The notes under the pieces: model-generated
The model's input: only the letters and a program-made list of their open reading frames with translations
Databases searched by the model: none
What the model was told of the DNA's origin: nothing
Shown here: in pieces, positions 25,276 through 39,000 of the stretch
Position numbering within the stretch: position 1 is the stretch's first letter
Layout: each line of letters starts with the position of its first letter
Source of the DNA: Xestospongia muta
Taxonomy: Eukaryota; Porifera; Demospongiae; Haplosclerida; Petrosiidae
Assembly (NCBI GenBank): GCA_963693285.1
Contig: OY848918.1
Span: forward strand, 3,043,876 to 3,107,875
DNA: 64,000 nucleotides
Reading direction: 5' to 3'
Translations under genes and position numbers: made by a program

Positions 25276-27709
25276 TTAAGTTTGTATTGTTGTTACATAA
25301 TAACTCAATAAGAGTGCTTTGGTATAGTGAGTGCCATAAAGACTAAAATATAAACATACATATATATACTGTAATATATATTGCCATTTATTCCTATATA
25401 TGTGTATATATATTATGAGTTGTTTTACTTATTTTTTATGTACTTTTATTTTATAGTTTGCTATTTATTCCTGTATATGAGTTGTCTTGTGTACATGTTT
25501 TGACATTTAACAGATTTATCAGTCTAAGAGATGTTACGCTTGATGATGAGAGTATATGTCTAATTTATTCAGTGAATGGATAGCTTTCACTTAAATACGA
25601 CGTTTTATATTATTGAAGAGATTGCTTAAATTAGTATTAAAATGGTAAATTTAAAATAAGTTAATTATATATATCATTATATTAACTTAGCACTCCTAGG
25701 ATTTAGTTCTTCACATATGCATAGCTTGTGTGTAGTTTTTTAAGAGATTCTAATCATCAAAGAATGTCTTCATTCAACAGAATCATATGTAATAACTAAG
25801 AAGAACATTAGTTAAAAACATTCATTGCTTTATCTTTTCAATTACTACTCACTTAAGCAAATTAATCAACAATACTATAATATAGATAAAGAACTATTAC
25901 TGAGTTATACAAGGAGGCTCTCCAGAATACAATAAGAAAGCTGTAATGATACTTAATTTATTAAATCATAACTAGGATTACAAGTGTTGGCTTATCAGTA
26001 ATACAATAACTATGTTGATCTTCTTTAAGCTGAACATAAAACAGGAAGTAATCTATATTTATTACCAGAAGTATAAGACTAATATTGTTCGTTTGCATCC
26101 GTTTCTTTCCGTTAATATTAATTATTCATTTAAAAAATGGAGAAGTAGTAAACTACTGAAAATTACTTGATTTGAAATTCATTTCAAAAGCGCTCAATTT
26201 GTGACAAATAAAAGCTGATAGTGCGTTTCTAATCGTGCTGCATCTGTGAAAATGGTGACTGTCACATCAAAGCCAAATCTTTCACATGTTTCTAAATAGA
26301 TTATCATATTACCTGCGAGTATAGGTGTTTTGTTAGTGCTAATAATAGTAGTACTAATACTAGTCATATTGGTTTGTATTATTGCTAGAAATCGTAAATG
26401 TGATAATACTATTTCATTCATTGTTAATTTTTAACAAGTGGAATTACTACAACCAATGTAAATCATCCATTTTCCAGATCTCTTAAAGTAACTTTCATTT
26501 CATGATGTAAATGAAATAGTTTTTATTATAATTACTATAGTAAAATATTCCTCTCATTTTTACCATGGATTTTTTGGTAATGTATATATGATGGATTTGT
26601 TACAATTCTAGCCTTATGTGTTTTTTGATGTAACAATATTGTAAAAGTAAATGGTTTACACATGACCAACATGAATCACTTGAATTGACAATTAAATGTA
26701 TTGTAAATTGTACAAGGTCTTTATACCATTGTATTAACGTTATAAATTTATGATTGCAATATCACTGTATAAATTTTTAAGCAAATGTATTGTAAATTAT
26801 GCAATGTCTTCATACCATTGAACTAACATTGTAAGTTTGTAAATTATTTTTTCCAAACGTTTTATAGATAATGTAAAATTGCAATTAAAAAAGAACATTA
26901 AATAATAACAAAATAACAAATTCAGATTGCAAAACATAACATTTGCAGTGAATGTATTGAAAAAAATTCCAACATTGTAAACTTAGTGAAATAATGTGTG
27001 GTCAATGAATGTACTATATCAAATTAAGGCATTATAAAAATCTTTATCACTATATTCTGGTAATTTGGTACCATGATATATATATAAATAATATATATAT
27101 GTATGTATCTATGTGTACATATTGACACTTCTCCACCCATTCACAAAACTTGTTTGTTCCCTCTGCTCTCTCACTCTGGAACTCTCTTCCCTACTCCAGT
27201 ACTTCCCTCAATTCTTTAAGATGTAATGTAAACAACTTTGTATACTAACCTCATATCACTTATATCACTCAATCATTAGTCATCATTTTTATTTTAGTTG
27301 TATTTAATATTATCATATAGCAATGTATGTTTCTGTTTGATACCCTTAACACTAGCTAATTGCTATTGGGTAGACTTTTGTCTTTGATTTAAAAAGCATA
27401 AAAAATATTAAAATTATTAGTGGTCATATATTATCAGACTCCAAAGACATATACTCTGGTCCACTCAAAAAGTGGATAATGGTAAGAATGAAAGTTTAGT
27501 AATACGAGAACATTGTCTCTATTATGAAACTACCTATCCAGTTGAATAGTTAAGATATCATAATTTCTGTTGTCAATTCAAAAAGAAGTTAATACTTATC
27601 ACAACAGAAGAATTATTACAAGAAGAAAAATTTACCTACCATACAGAGCAAAACAACAAATAGTGTATTCAACTTGTATAACAGAATTATGTAATAAAAT
27701 GTTGTGAAG
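25276..27709. other. duplicated convergent intergenic region with a TM-exon relic
   Basis: Repeats 9701-11060 and, after a deletion of about 830 bp near 27005, 11893-12593. At about 26258-26433 it contains a relic of a longer stalk/TM exon (PASIGVLLVLIIVVLILVIL then CIIARNRKC) with one in-frame TAG (in VSK, stop, IIILPA). The same exon is live in the locus ending at 44693. A plus-strand LINE 3' fragment lies at 27120-27380. Confidence 0.6.
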
Positions 27710-29767
27710 TCAAAATTGATGTGATGTACTGATTGTTACATTTCATAGTCAGCAGTACATGTCCTATTAGGTTGTACTGTTATATATGATGGATTACTCT
27801 CTAACTCCACTCTTCTACTTCTCATCTTCAGTCTGTTAACTATATATATAATCATGATGATGTTAGCTAATAAACTATATAGTTTACCTTCTTCATATGC
27901 AGGATTAGTAGTAATATTTTGCTGTTTAACTATATAAAATATATAAAAATATTAGTTCATACTCTTGACATACCTCCAACCTCATGGTCTTGACTCTTCT
28001 TCCTCCTCCAATATACAGTAATACTAGTAGCTATCACTATTATAGCAATAACAATTATTACACCAATACTGACTGTACTACTAGTAATAGTAATGAGGAT
28101 GAACACAGACTGATTGGTAGCTAATTAACAGATAAAATATTAATATTTATTAAGGATATAATTACTTTAAAAAATAGTAGGTTCTACTGAGTGTACTGAT
28201 GTCATCATCAAGGATGTACTGGTAATGTCATTGATCAACCAAGAGACTGTGGTCTCATCATTCAATATTGTACCTAGTAATATATTACGTAGAACAAGAC
28301 AAATAGTTTTATTTTTTATTTACTTGATGTAGAGTGTACTGATGTAATTATCAAAGTTATTCCAGCTATACTAGCGATATCACATCACTTAAATATTGTA
28401 CCTCAAAATTTATATGTAGAACAGTACACAATAGTTATTACTTACTGGTAGGAACAACAGTCTCAGTAGGAGATGGTAGTAGTAATATATACTCCAGTAC
28501 TTGAGGGTACATAACAGATGCATTGTTTATAATAGCACCATCCACTATATCATGAGCTGTCACAGTATAGTTACCACTAACTGGTAGAGTTATATACTGG
28601 TATACTGTACTCTCCTCTATACTAGATTTAGTTCCTTTAGAAGACTCTCTAAATATCACATGACATCCATCAGCAGTGGATCTCTTAACAAATCTACACT
28701 CTACAAAAACTGATCCATTATCAGAGTAGTACTGTAGAGTGAGCCCTTCAACATGGTAAGTTGCTATAAGAACTATTGGTTCATAATAAAATGATCAATT
28801 TGTTAACTCACTTAATATGATATGATTTAGTCTTTTGTGTTGTTAAATAAGTCTGTGATATATACGGTAAAAGTGTAGTCATTAAATGGATCCAGACCAG
28901 TAATATTATAACAGATAATGACATCATCATTATTAGTAGTGTTTCCAATATATTGAAGATGATAAGTTGTCACAATATTGTTATATTCAGTTGTACCAAA
29001 TAACAGACTATTACACAGTCTAGGTGTACCATTCACCTTGTAATAATAGCATTTATATCGACTTTACTATAAATATATGTTATACCTTCAATTTAAAATG
29101 TACAGTGAATTTCTGGGGGGAGTCATCAAATACTACAATATAATTTTGTATTTCAATTGTATAATCTATAATAGAATATCATTCACTATATTTGGAAATA
29201 AGTTATGTCAACTTACTTCCTGAATATTCTTTTGTAGAGCTAACATCAATTGATGTGTATTGTTCAGTAAAAGCTGTTATAATAACAGTATAAATATCAC
29301 AAACTTTGAAGTCATTAGAAAATCCATTATTATAAAATGTATCAGTTGTATTAATATTTACTAGTACAACACCATTCTTATTCTGAACAATAACATGATA
29401 TGTTACTCCCTTGTGGAATATCATTAGAGTAAAATGATGGAGGAGACCAGGTTAAAGCAAGGTTTTTAACATCAAAATCAGTAGACCCTCAACAGAGGAA
29501 ATACCTAAAGATGGACAAGTATATAATGCTTGTTATAGCAATTGACCTAATAACACAACAATACTAGATACTAAGTTCACATACCTTTAATAATTAAAGT
29601 AGCTCCTTTCTTCTTGAAACCATATGGATTAGAACTGATCACAGTACATGCAATACTTATCCCATCATTAATAGGTAGTGCTCTTATAGTAAGTACTGAT
29701 GACCACACATCAACTGATATATTGTTAGTAGTTACTGATATCTCTCTGTCTTGATTACTGGGATCAT
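27710..29767 (-). pseudogene. one-Ig NPxY-tail receptor, truncated at a rearrangement
   Basis: Close copy of the gene at 12594-14934. The signal exon and 5' half of the Ig exon are gone: homology stops at 29767 within GATCCCAGTAATC and abuts a plus-strand receptor fragment. Other lesions: one A missing in the A-run at the FN3 exon start (near 29465) and five bases missing near 29405, which together restore frame but leave a TAA between; a frameshift with TAA in exon 5 after NNTKD (near 28827); a 21-bp in-frame deletion in the Cys domain; a shortened first stalk exon. TM and tail exons with NPAY and NPSY remain open. Confidence 0.8.
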
Positions 29768-30439
29768 GAGTATAATTTTGTCTTAATAATATAGTAACTT
29801 ATCATGTCCGAGGACTCTCACTGCAGTACTACTCTGATAATGAATCAGTTGTTGTAGAGTGTAGGTTTGCTGAGATATCTACTGCTGATGGATGTCATGT
29901 GATATTTAGAGAGTCTTCTAAAGAAACTGTAAAGTCTATAAATGACTAAATTCAGTATAGAGGAGAGTACAGTATACCAGTATATAACTCTACCAGTTAG
30001 TGGTAACTATACTGTGACAGTTCATGATATAATAGATGGTACCATTATAACTAACCCATCTGTCAATCCTCAAGTACTAAAGTATGTTAAGCTGCCATTT
30101 CCCACTCAGACTGTTATTCCTACCAGTAAGTAGTACTTAATAAATTATGTACTGCTCTAAGATATCTTATTAGGTAGAACATCAAGTGGTATAACAACAT
30201 CAAGTTGTATGACTGTTGACATAACTGATACTACTTATGTAACTGTCACATCAACACTAAGCTCTTCTACTGTTTCTAAAACAATCTCTATATTAGCTGC
30301 ATGTAGTGGTTTGTTGGTGCTAATAGTAGTAGTACTAGTGGTATTGATTTGTATAATTGTTATTGTTAGAAATAGAAGACATAAGTGTGCTAATGTTACA
30401 ATAATTGAACCATTAAAAAAGAGAGCCTCAGCAATATGA
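29768..30439 (+). pseudogene. 3' fragment of a two-Ig-type receptor with TM and short tail
   Basis: Starts at a rearrangement joint, then the Cys-domain exon (about 29794-30126) and the stalk/TM exon (30175-30439). A 2-bp deletion near 29941 (TCTATAAATGAC where paralogs have TCTATTAATATGAC) puts TAA in frame, so the fragment cannot encode its upstream part. The TM exon is open: ISILAACSGLLVLIVVVLVV, then CIIVIVRNRRHKCANVTI and LKKRASAI. This shows the longer, basic-tail version of the last exon. Confidence 0.7.
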
Positions 30440-32594
30440 AGTGCTGCCATAAGATCCAAAATTGAAATGTATAATATTTATTATTATATTTTGCTCTATT
30501 TCTGTATATATATATATATGAACAGTGTTCTTTACTTTTTACGTCTTCTTATTTTTTATATTTGCCACTTATTCCTATATAATTTTTTAAAAAATTTATG
30601 TTAAAATTAATTTTAATTGTTACATTTGATATCTTGAATGTACAAAACCATTCTAAATATGATTCTTTTATCACATTTTTAAAATAATAATTGAGTTTAT
30701 AAATAAGACAAGATGAGTAGCATATAATGTTCAAAGACTCATGCACCCTACAGTACTTTGATAATGGATTATTTGTCGTAGAGTGTAAATTTGCTAGTAC
30801 TGGAGTATATGTTACTACTATCATCTTCTAATGAGACTGTTAAGTCTGCAAGTAAGTAGTATAATAACTATTGCATGGTTCATAATTATAATAGCATTTA
30901 CTAAGAATGGAGACAAATTCTATTTCTAGTATGAAGGCATTTATAGTAGTACCTACCATTAGGATATATATTGTATTACTTATTATTATTATGACTAACT
31001 TGGTACACAGCTACAAATTAGCCTGCTTGTATAATTACTATAAATCGTGATAGTTATAAGACCTTATTGATAACATCCAAATATATGTTGCTTGTGTGGC
31101 ATTCAAGAAAAGTAAATATTATATAATGTCATGGGTTACTTCATCCACTAACTTTTACACCATAACTTATTGATTATTGATGTTTATATAACATCACTAA
31201 AATCTCTCGTAGCAGCATGTACATGTCTTGTATATATATGCAAGCCATATCAACCTTTCTGAAATTATAATTATAATACTAAATAATGACAACAAATGAT
31301 TCACAGTACTTTATCCAAAGGTTAAATGGGTGTAAGATAAAGACTTATAATGTTGCTATTAAGGTGTAACAACAGTAAAAGAAAAAAAATAGAGAAAACA
31401 CTCCCGATTAAAATGTATTGTAGATGTAGTACTAGTTAATGCAATTAATGTACTAGAAAAGTACTGCTTCAATGGAGGGTTAATAACAGAAGGATATCAT
31501 GGGAGTCTCTAGCTGAAGTTCTTCGTAACATAAATTTAACTGAACTGTCAGTTGATGTTGTGAATCATTTTACTGTACCACAATCACTAATGGAGTTTGA
31601 AGGTGTTTATTGTTCCTTTTATAGTGATTATGCAAACAAAATAGTAGGGATGGCAAATGTATCATCCCTACACAGGTGACACAAACAATTAATGATATTC
31701 ACCAACTATCATGTTCAAATTAAACAATTAATAACAACCAATATATTGCTGCATTATATACCTGTGCTGTTAATTATGCAGGGAAGATGCAATTAATTAT
31801 CATTCTTACTATCTTGTTTCCATTCTTTGTATTAAACTTACATTAGCTATATTTACTTCATTTTTTAGCAAATGCTTTTTAGTTACTGTTAGAATATCTA
31901 GTGTATTGATACTAAATAATTCCATGCTATTAATAGAAATGTACTAAGTCATTATAAAAATCTTTAGCACTATATTCTGGTAATTTGGTACCATGATATA
32001 AAGACACTTCTCCACCAATTCACAAAACTAATTTGTTCCCTCTGCCCTCTCTCTCTGGAACTCTCTTCCCTACTACGTAAATCCAGTACTTCCCTCAATT
32101 CTTTAAAATATAATGTAAAGAATTTTGTATACTAACCTCATATCACTTACATCAATCATCAGTCATCATTTTTATTTTAATTGTATTTAATATTATCATA
32201 TTATATTGTATGTTTCTGTTTGATATTCTTAACATTAGCTAATAGCTATTAGGTAGACTTTTGTCTTTGATTTAAAAAGTATCGTAAATCTTAAAGTTAT
32301 TAGTGGTCATGAATTATCTGAATTATGTAGACTACAAAGACATATACTTTGGTCCACTCAAAAGTGGTTAATGGTAACAATGAAAGTTAAGTGATATGAG
32401 AACAATGTCTTAAATTTGATACTATTTATACAGTTGAATAGTAAGGATATTGTAATTTCTGTGTTCAATTCAAAAGAAATTAATACTTGTCATAACAGAA
32501 GCATTATAAAAAGAAAGGAAAATTTACCATACAGAGAAAAACAAGTAATGTATTTAATTTGTATAACAGAATTATGTAATAAAATGTTGTAAAG
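30440..32594. other. intergenic: exon relic, MITE-like copy and LINE 3' fragment
   Basis: At 30720-30856 a Cys-domain exon relic has lost its middle (YFDNGLFVVECKFA joined to VLEYMLLLSSS). From there to 32594 the sequence parallels 44970-48125. It contains the MITE-like copy at 31643-31790 and the LINE fragment with LWNSLP at about 31990-32260, plus strand. No intact gene. Confidence 0.55.
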
Positions 32595-34940
32595 TCAAAA
32601 TTGATGTGATGCACTGACTATTACATTTTCATAGTCAGCAGTACATGTCCTACTAGGTTGTACTATCATATATAATGGATTAGTTTATAACTCCACTCTT
32701 CTCCTTCTCATCTCCAATATGATCACTATATATATAATCGTTATGACATAGCTAATAAACTATTCAGTTTACTTTCTTCATATGCAGGATTATTAGTAAT
32801 ATCTTGCTGATTAACTATAAAGAATTATATAAAGACATTAGTTTACTCTTTACATACTTTCAACTTTGTGGTCTTGTTTCTTCTTCTTTCTCACATATAT
32901 GGTAATACTAGTAGCTATCACTATTATAGCAATAACAATATTATTACAGTACTGACTGTACTACTAGTAATAGTAATGAGGAATAACACAGACTGTTTGG
33001 TAGCTAATTTACAGATAAAATATTAATATTTATTAAGGATATAATTACTTAAAAAATAGTAGGTTCTACTGAGTGTACTGATGTCATCATCAAAGTTATA
33101 CCAGCTGTACTAGTGACATCATTGATCAACCCAGAAACTGTGGTCTTGTCATTTAATATTGTACCTAGTAATATATTATGTAGAATAATACACAAAAGTT
33201 TTTAGATTTATTTACTTGATACAGAATGTACTGATGTAATTATCAAAGTTATTCCTACTAAACTAGCAATATCACTGTTCAGAGAAACTGTCACATCATT
33301 TAATGTAGTACCTAGTAATATGCTATAAGAACAGTAAACAATAGTTATTACTTACTGGTATGAACAACTAGAAGTTGGTAGTAATAAGATATATTCCAGT
33401 ACTTGAGGATACACAACAGATGGGTTAGTTATAATAGTATCATCTACTATATTGTGAGCTGTTACAGTATAGTTACCACTAACTGGTAGAGTTATATACT
33501 GGTATACTGTACTCTCCTCTATACTGGATTTAGTCATGTTAATGGACTTGACAGTTCCTTTAGAAAACTCTCTGAATATCACATGACATCCATCAGCAGT
33601 AGATCTCTCAGCAAACCTACACTCTACAACAACTGATCCATTATCAAAGTAGTACTGTAGAGTGACTCATTGAACATGATAGATTGCTATAAGAAATATT
33701 GTTCATAATAAAATGATAAATTTGTTAACTCACTAAACATGATATGATCTTGGTCTTTTGTATTGTTAAAACATTCTGTGATATATACAGTAAAAGTGTA
33801 GTTATTAAATGGATCCAGTAATATTATAACAGATAATGACATCATCATTATTAGTAGTGTTTCCAATATATTGAAGATGATAAGTTGTCACAATATTGTT
33901 ATATTCAGTTGTACCAAATAACAGACTATTACACAGTCTAGGTGTACCATTGACCTTGTAATAATAAAACTTTTTCATCTATATTTACAATAAATACAAC
34001 AATATACCTTTAATTGAAACTGTGCAGTGGCATAATTTTCAGTGTCATCAAAATATTACAGTAAAATTTTGTATTTCAACTGTATAATCTTTGATGGAGC
34101 ATAGTTGGTTTGTTTGGTAATGTTATGTCAACTTATGTCCTGTGTATTCTCTTGTTGACCTAACATCCATTGAAGTAAATTGTTTAATAAATGCAGTTAC
34201 CGTAACAGTAAAAATCCCATACATTGTGAAGTTATTACAAAATCCAATATAATATGTATCTGTTGTATTAGTATTTACCAACATGGGTCCATCTTTACTA
34301 TTACCATAAACGTGATGTGTTGTAATGCTTCCTTGTAAAATATCATTAGAATAAAATGATGGAAGAGACCAGGTTATTGATAGACTAATCTCTATCAAAA
34401 TTACTAGAGCCTCAACAGATGAAATACCTAAAGAAGTGTATATTTAATACTAATACTATAAGCTTGCTTAATAATAGTACTAGCTTGATGAAACAAACAT
34501 TAAAAATGACAACATTGCTCATACCTTTGATGATCAATGTAGCGTAGCTCCTTTTTGCTTTTAACCATCAAATTGAAACTAATCAATTTATACTCAACAC
34601 TTATCCCATCATTAATAGGTAGTGCTCTTAAAGTTAGTACTGATGACCACACATCAACTGAAATATTGTTAGTAGTTACTGATATCTCTCTGTCTTGATT
34701 ACCGGGATCAGTAAGTAGATTATTACCTACTGTCCATGAGAATATATTCCTAATGCCCACACAGGTAAAATTAACCAGTGTATAAAGTGGAGCAGACACT
34801 GATGAAGGAGCCACTATGATATCTACAATCTATAGGAATAATCCCATGGAAATCGATCATTTTAATTTACTAGTTCCATTTACAGACATAACAAAAAGAA
34901 AGAAGCTAAGTTAAATTTCTTTTAAGATAACTTCATCCAT
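32595..34940 (-). pseudogene. one-Ig NPxY-tail receptor with several lesions
   Basis: All eleven exon positions of the family are present. Lesions: TAA a few codons into the signal exon (near 34910); the second Ig Cys is lost (SVEYKL instead of SIACTV); a TAGC duplication shifts frame at the Ig exon end (near 34545); one base is missing in the TM exon (near 32940); and TAA replaces the Glu codon before the second tail motif (near 32687), removing NPSY. The first tail exon still encodes NPAY. The multiplicity of lesions points to old inactivation. Confidence 0.75.
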
Positions 34941-35269
34941 ATTTGGCAGTGACAGGCTAATACTAACGAATACTATTACAATTATAACACACAGGAAGTG
35001 TGTGGTGCAATTTGATTTAATTAGAGTAGATAATAACTTAACTTTGTCTTAGTAATACAGAAAGAAGGACAAAGTATAAATTGAAAAGTCACTTATAAAT
35101 ACTTGGGTATATGTATAGTTGTTACAGATTTCAGTCTACATGTAAAAGTTATGCAGCCATAGACAAAGAAAACAAAGGGTACAAATATATGTGAAATATG
35201 CTTATATAAACAAATTAATATTATGATAACTTAATGTTCATATGAAGGTATGCCTTCATTATTTGTTGA

Positions 35270-35791
35270 ATGAAGCAAAGGATGGATCTGTTTTTGGTTG
35301 CATAACAATTTCACATGACAATAGCTATTATTATAATGTTGTCATATAATTATGACCTTCCATTTTGAGAATAAAGTTTTCAAGAGTAACAAACTAGAAA
35401 GTAATCTTTCTAACTGTTGTGGGACTTTTATTTACTTTTACAGATAATGATGTAAATGATAAATTATTACTTGTACAATGTTTTTCTTCTTTTTCAATAT
35501 AGCTAACATCACAGTATCACTTTTATCAGTATCTGCTATAATTTATACATTAGCTAACTTTACATGTGAGGGTATAGGAGATATTTTAAGTGGGATCTGT
35601 GCAGGGTAATTCATTCACTGATCCTAGCAATCAAGACAGAGAGATATCAGTAAATACAAAAAAATTTAGTTGATGTATGGGGTATCAGCACTAACTAAAA
35701 GAGCAGTACCTATTAATAATGTTGAATGTACTGTGATTGCTTTTAATCGATAAGATTTTCTGATGAAAGATGCTACTTTAACAGTGAAAGG
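35270..35791 (+). pseudogene. receptor 5' end relic: promoter block, signal and Ig exon
   Basis: The conserved upstream block (TGGTTGCATAACAATTTCAC ... CTTTCCATTTTGAG) is present at 35290-35375. The initiator ATG of the signal exon is missing, but TTTCTAACTGTTGTGGGACT remains. The Ig exon (about 35504-35791) has a frameshift at the core Trp (TTTTAAGTGGGATCT), a deletion in the core and lost bases around ACTAACTAAAAGAG. It sits head to head with the pseudogene at 32595-34940. No later exons follow. Confidence 0.65.
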
Positions 35792-36066
35792 TTAGTTTCA
35801 TAATGAGACTTTATTATTTTTTATTAATTAGCATGTATAACATCACAACATAATTATATTAACAAAATTATAAAATCATCAAGATTAACATAATTAAAAT
35901 CACATTTAGCACATAATTTGGATACATTGTCAGCTTGATGATGCTGTATGTGATCTGAGAAAGATAGATGAGAAAGATCAGATAAAGAACCTTTTTAATT
36001 GATTATAAAATTATAAATGGTGTTATGAATCATTTGATAAAAAGTTGTATTACTTATTTGATTTAT
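35792..36066. other. short intergenic stretch between opposed pseudogene ends
   Basis: AT-rich, no frame or repeat recognised. Confidence 0.4.
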
Positions 36067-39000
36067 TTAATCCTTCTCATTTCTAACAGCTGGATTTGAA
36101 AAGGTGCTGTCATTAACTATATAATATAATATTAACAGGTATGTTATAAATAACAAACTTACCAAAATTAAAAGAAATTACATCATTCTCAAAGGAGTGG
36201 ATAGAACTGGAATTATCAAGTTCAATTTCCACTACAACAAGGAGTACAAACACAAATTCTTTTATTATAGCTACTTACCAAGTCTCTGAGGGCTAACATT
36301 CATCACAACTTGAGATCTACTTTCATTATCTTGAATTGCAATAGGTTCTGATACATTAGATGTATTATTATCAAGTGTACTCGATTCTTTATTTGTTGGG
36401 AATTGACCCTAAATTATAATACTTATATTAGCCATATGTTTCATTTAAAATTGTATAATTTATATAAATATGTTTTACTTAATGATCTAACAAACAAAGT
36501 AATATAATTTTTCATGGAACATGAATCACTATGATCAATAATAAGATGTTATTAGTTTACAAATCTCATAGTCAACTAGTAGAAAAACATGGCTATGTTT
36601 TGTACATGATTTAGTCAGTTGCACTTAATAATTAATAGTATTTAGTTTAGACAAAAATGAGGTACCAATATCAGATAGATTACTCTTAGAAATTTTTGTT
36701 GATATTCAATCTGAGTGCTCTATCTTTTACATAAGAAAGAAAAGGACATATTTATAACTATGGATTATTGCTATACAGAGGCTCTACTAAATGTACACTG
36801 TGCTGTTGAGATAATTACTGTGTATATACATAACTAGTACAATATATTACCATTGTATTAAGGTGTTCACAAATGACACAATACTGCACTAGTATATCAT
36901 TAGTGGGTGGAGCTATGGGATGAGATGAAGGAAATTCCACTTCAGCATATTGAGATGAGGTATTATTCAATTTTTGATCACTACTCTCTGAAATAATTAA
37001 TGTAATTGTACTCTCCTTAGATGAATTATTGCTACTATTAGTTGTGGTAGTATATCTTGATATACAACTATTGTTGTCATTAGAATAAGACGTTATTGGT
37101 TCTTGAGTGGATTGGATGTTATCATATACAGGGGTATGCATAGGACCACCCTATAGTAACAGATAATATAATCATATTAATGATTATTAATAATATACGC
37201 TGTTCTCAGAATACAATAGTAAATATATGTTCAATGGACATTTAATAATTATTATAGTTTTCAGAATATGGCCATTTTAAGTCAATTTTTATCATAATGT
37301 CTTTATTTGTGTAATATATAGATACTTGGAGTGTATTTTGAACTAATAGCTATTTTCTCTTGACAATAACAGTAACAACAAATTGCAAACACTATGATTA
37401 TATAATATTTCTATATAATACCAACCAATCTGCAATTTGGGGTACTTACTGGTAGCCACCACAATTATATAATTAATTATATACCAAGGACAAATTACAC
37501 ATTCATTAACTTGCATTATCCAGTAATGTTGACTTTATCATTGACTCTTTAAACTTAGCATTACAATAAGTAGTAGGAAATGTACTATTTAGTGATATTA
37601 ATAGGTCATGTTCACTAACACAACTTATTTCAGATGTTATAGAAGGTTTCTGTATTGTAGTAGTAATGTTACTACTGTTAAGAGAGAACTCTGGCAAAGT
37701 GAGTGGAACTTGATGATGAGGTGATATAGGTTGTGAGGGTTGAGTTGAGTTAACTGAACTGGGTCTTCATAACTAATAGAAACTGTAATATAGTAATGAT
37801 AGTAATATATAGTAGTGACTTACATGTTGTTATTATAATGTACTCCTCCTCTCACTATTAGTAGAATTATAAAGTGAATGCATTATTTTGTAATTCCACA
37901 TACCTTCACTGAGTGTCATTGATTGTTTCCTCATCCTCTGAACAATAACACAAATATATACTATCATAGATATCATAATTATCAATATAACCACAGCCAC
38001 CAGACATTAAATAAAGTTTTCCTGGAACTACAAATAATCATCACTATAACCTAACTGATATATATATAAATTACAATTAGATATTCCAGTTGTAAGTTCT
38101 ACAGATGTCATTAATCTAACAGTACTAGGAATATCACTGATCAGTGAGACTGTATTAACAGTTGAAGTAGTACCTAATAAAATATAAATAATGTACATAA
38201 TATTCTAAATGTTCCTTACTAATAGCACTGGTAATGTTAATCATCAAAGACACAATTTCTTCACATGAGGTAGTAACTAATAAGGATAAAACAGTATCAT
38301 AGTAGGCATATATTACTTACTGATAGTAATATCTGTAGGAGATGGTAATAGTAAGATATACTCCAGTACTTGAGGGTACACAACAAATGGATTAGTTATA
38401 ATAGTACCATCTACTATATCATAAGCTGTCACAGTATAGTTACCACTAACTGGTAGAGTTATATACTGGTATACTGTACTCTCCTCTATACTGGATTTAG
38501 TCATATTAATAAACTTCACAGTTCTTTTAGAAGACTCTGTAAATATCACATGACATCCATCAGCAGTAGATTTCTCAGCAAATCTATACTCTACAACAAC
38601 TGATCCATTATCAGAGTAGTACTGTAGAGTGAGTCCTTGGACATAATAGGTTGCTATCAGAAATTTGGTTCATAATAAAACAATAAATTTGTTAACTCAC
38701 TAAACATGATATGATCTTGGTCTTTTGTATTATTAAAATAGTCTGTGATATATACAATAAAAGTGTAGTTATTAAATGGATCCAGACCAGTAATATTATA
38801 ACAGATAATGACATCATCATTATTAGTAGTGTTTCCAATATATTGAAGATGATAAGTTGTCATAATATTGTCATATTCAGTTGTACCAAATAACAGACTA
38901 TTACACAGTCTAGGTGTACCATTGACCTTGTAATAATAAAATGTTTTCATTTATATTTAAAATAAATACAACACTGTACCTTTAATTGAAACTGTGCAGT

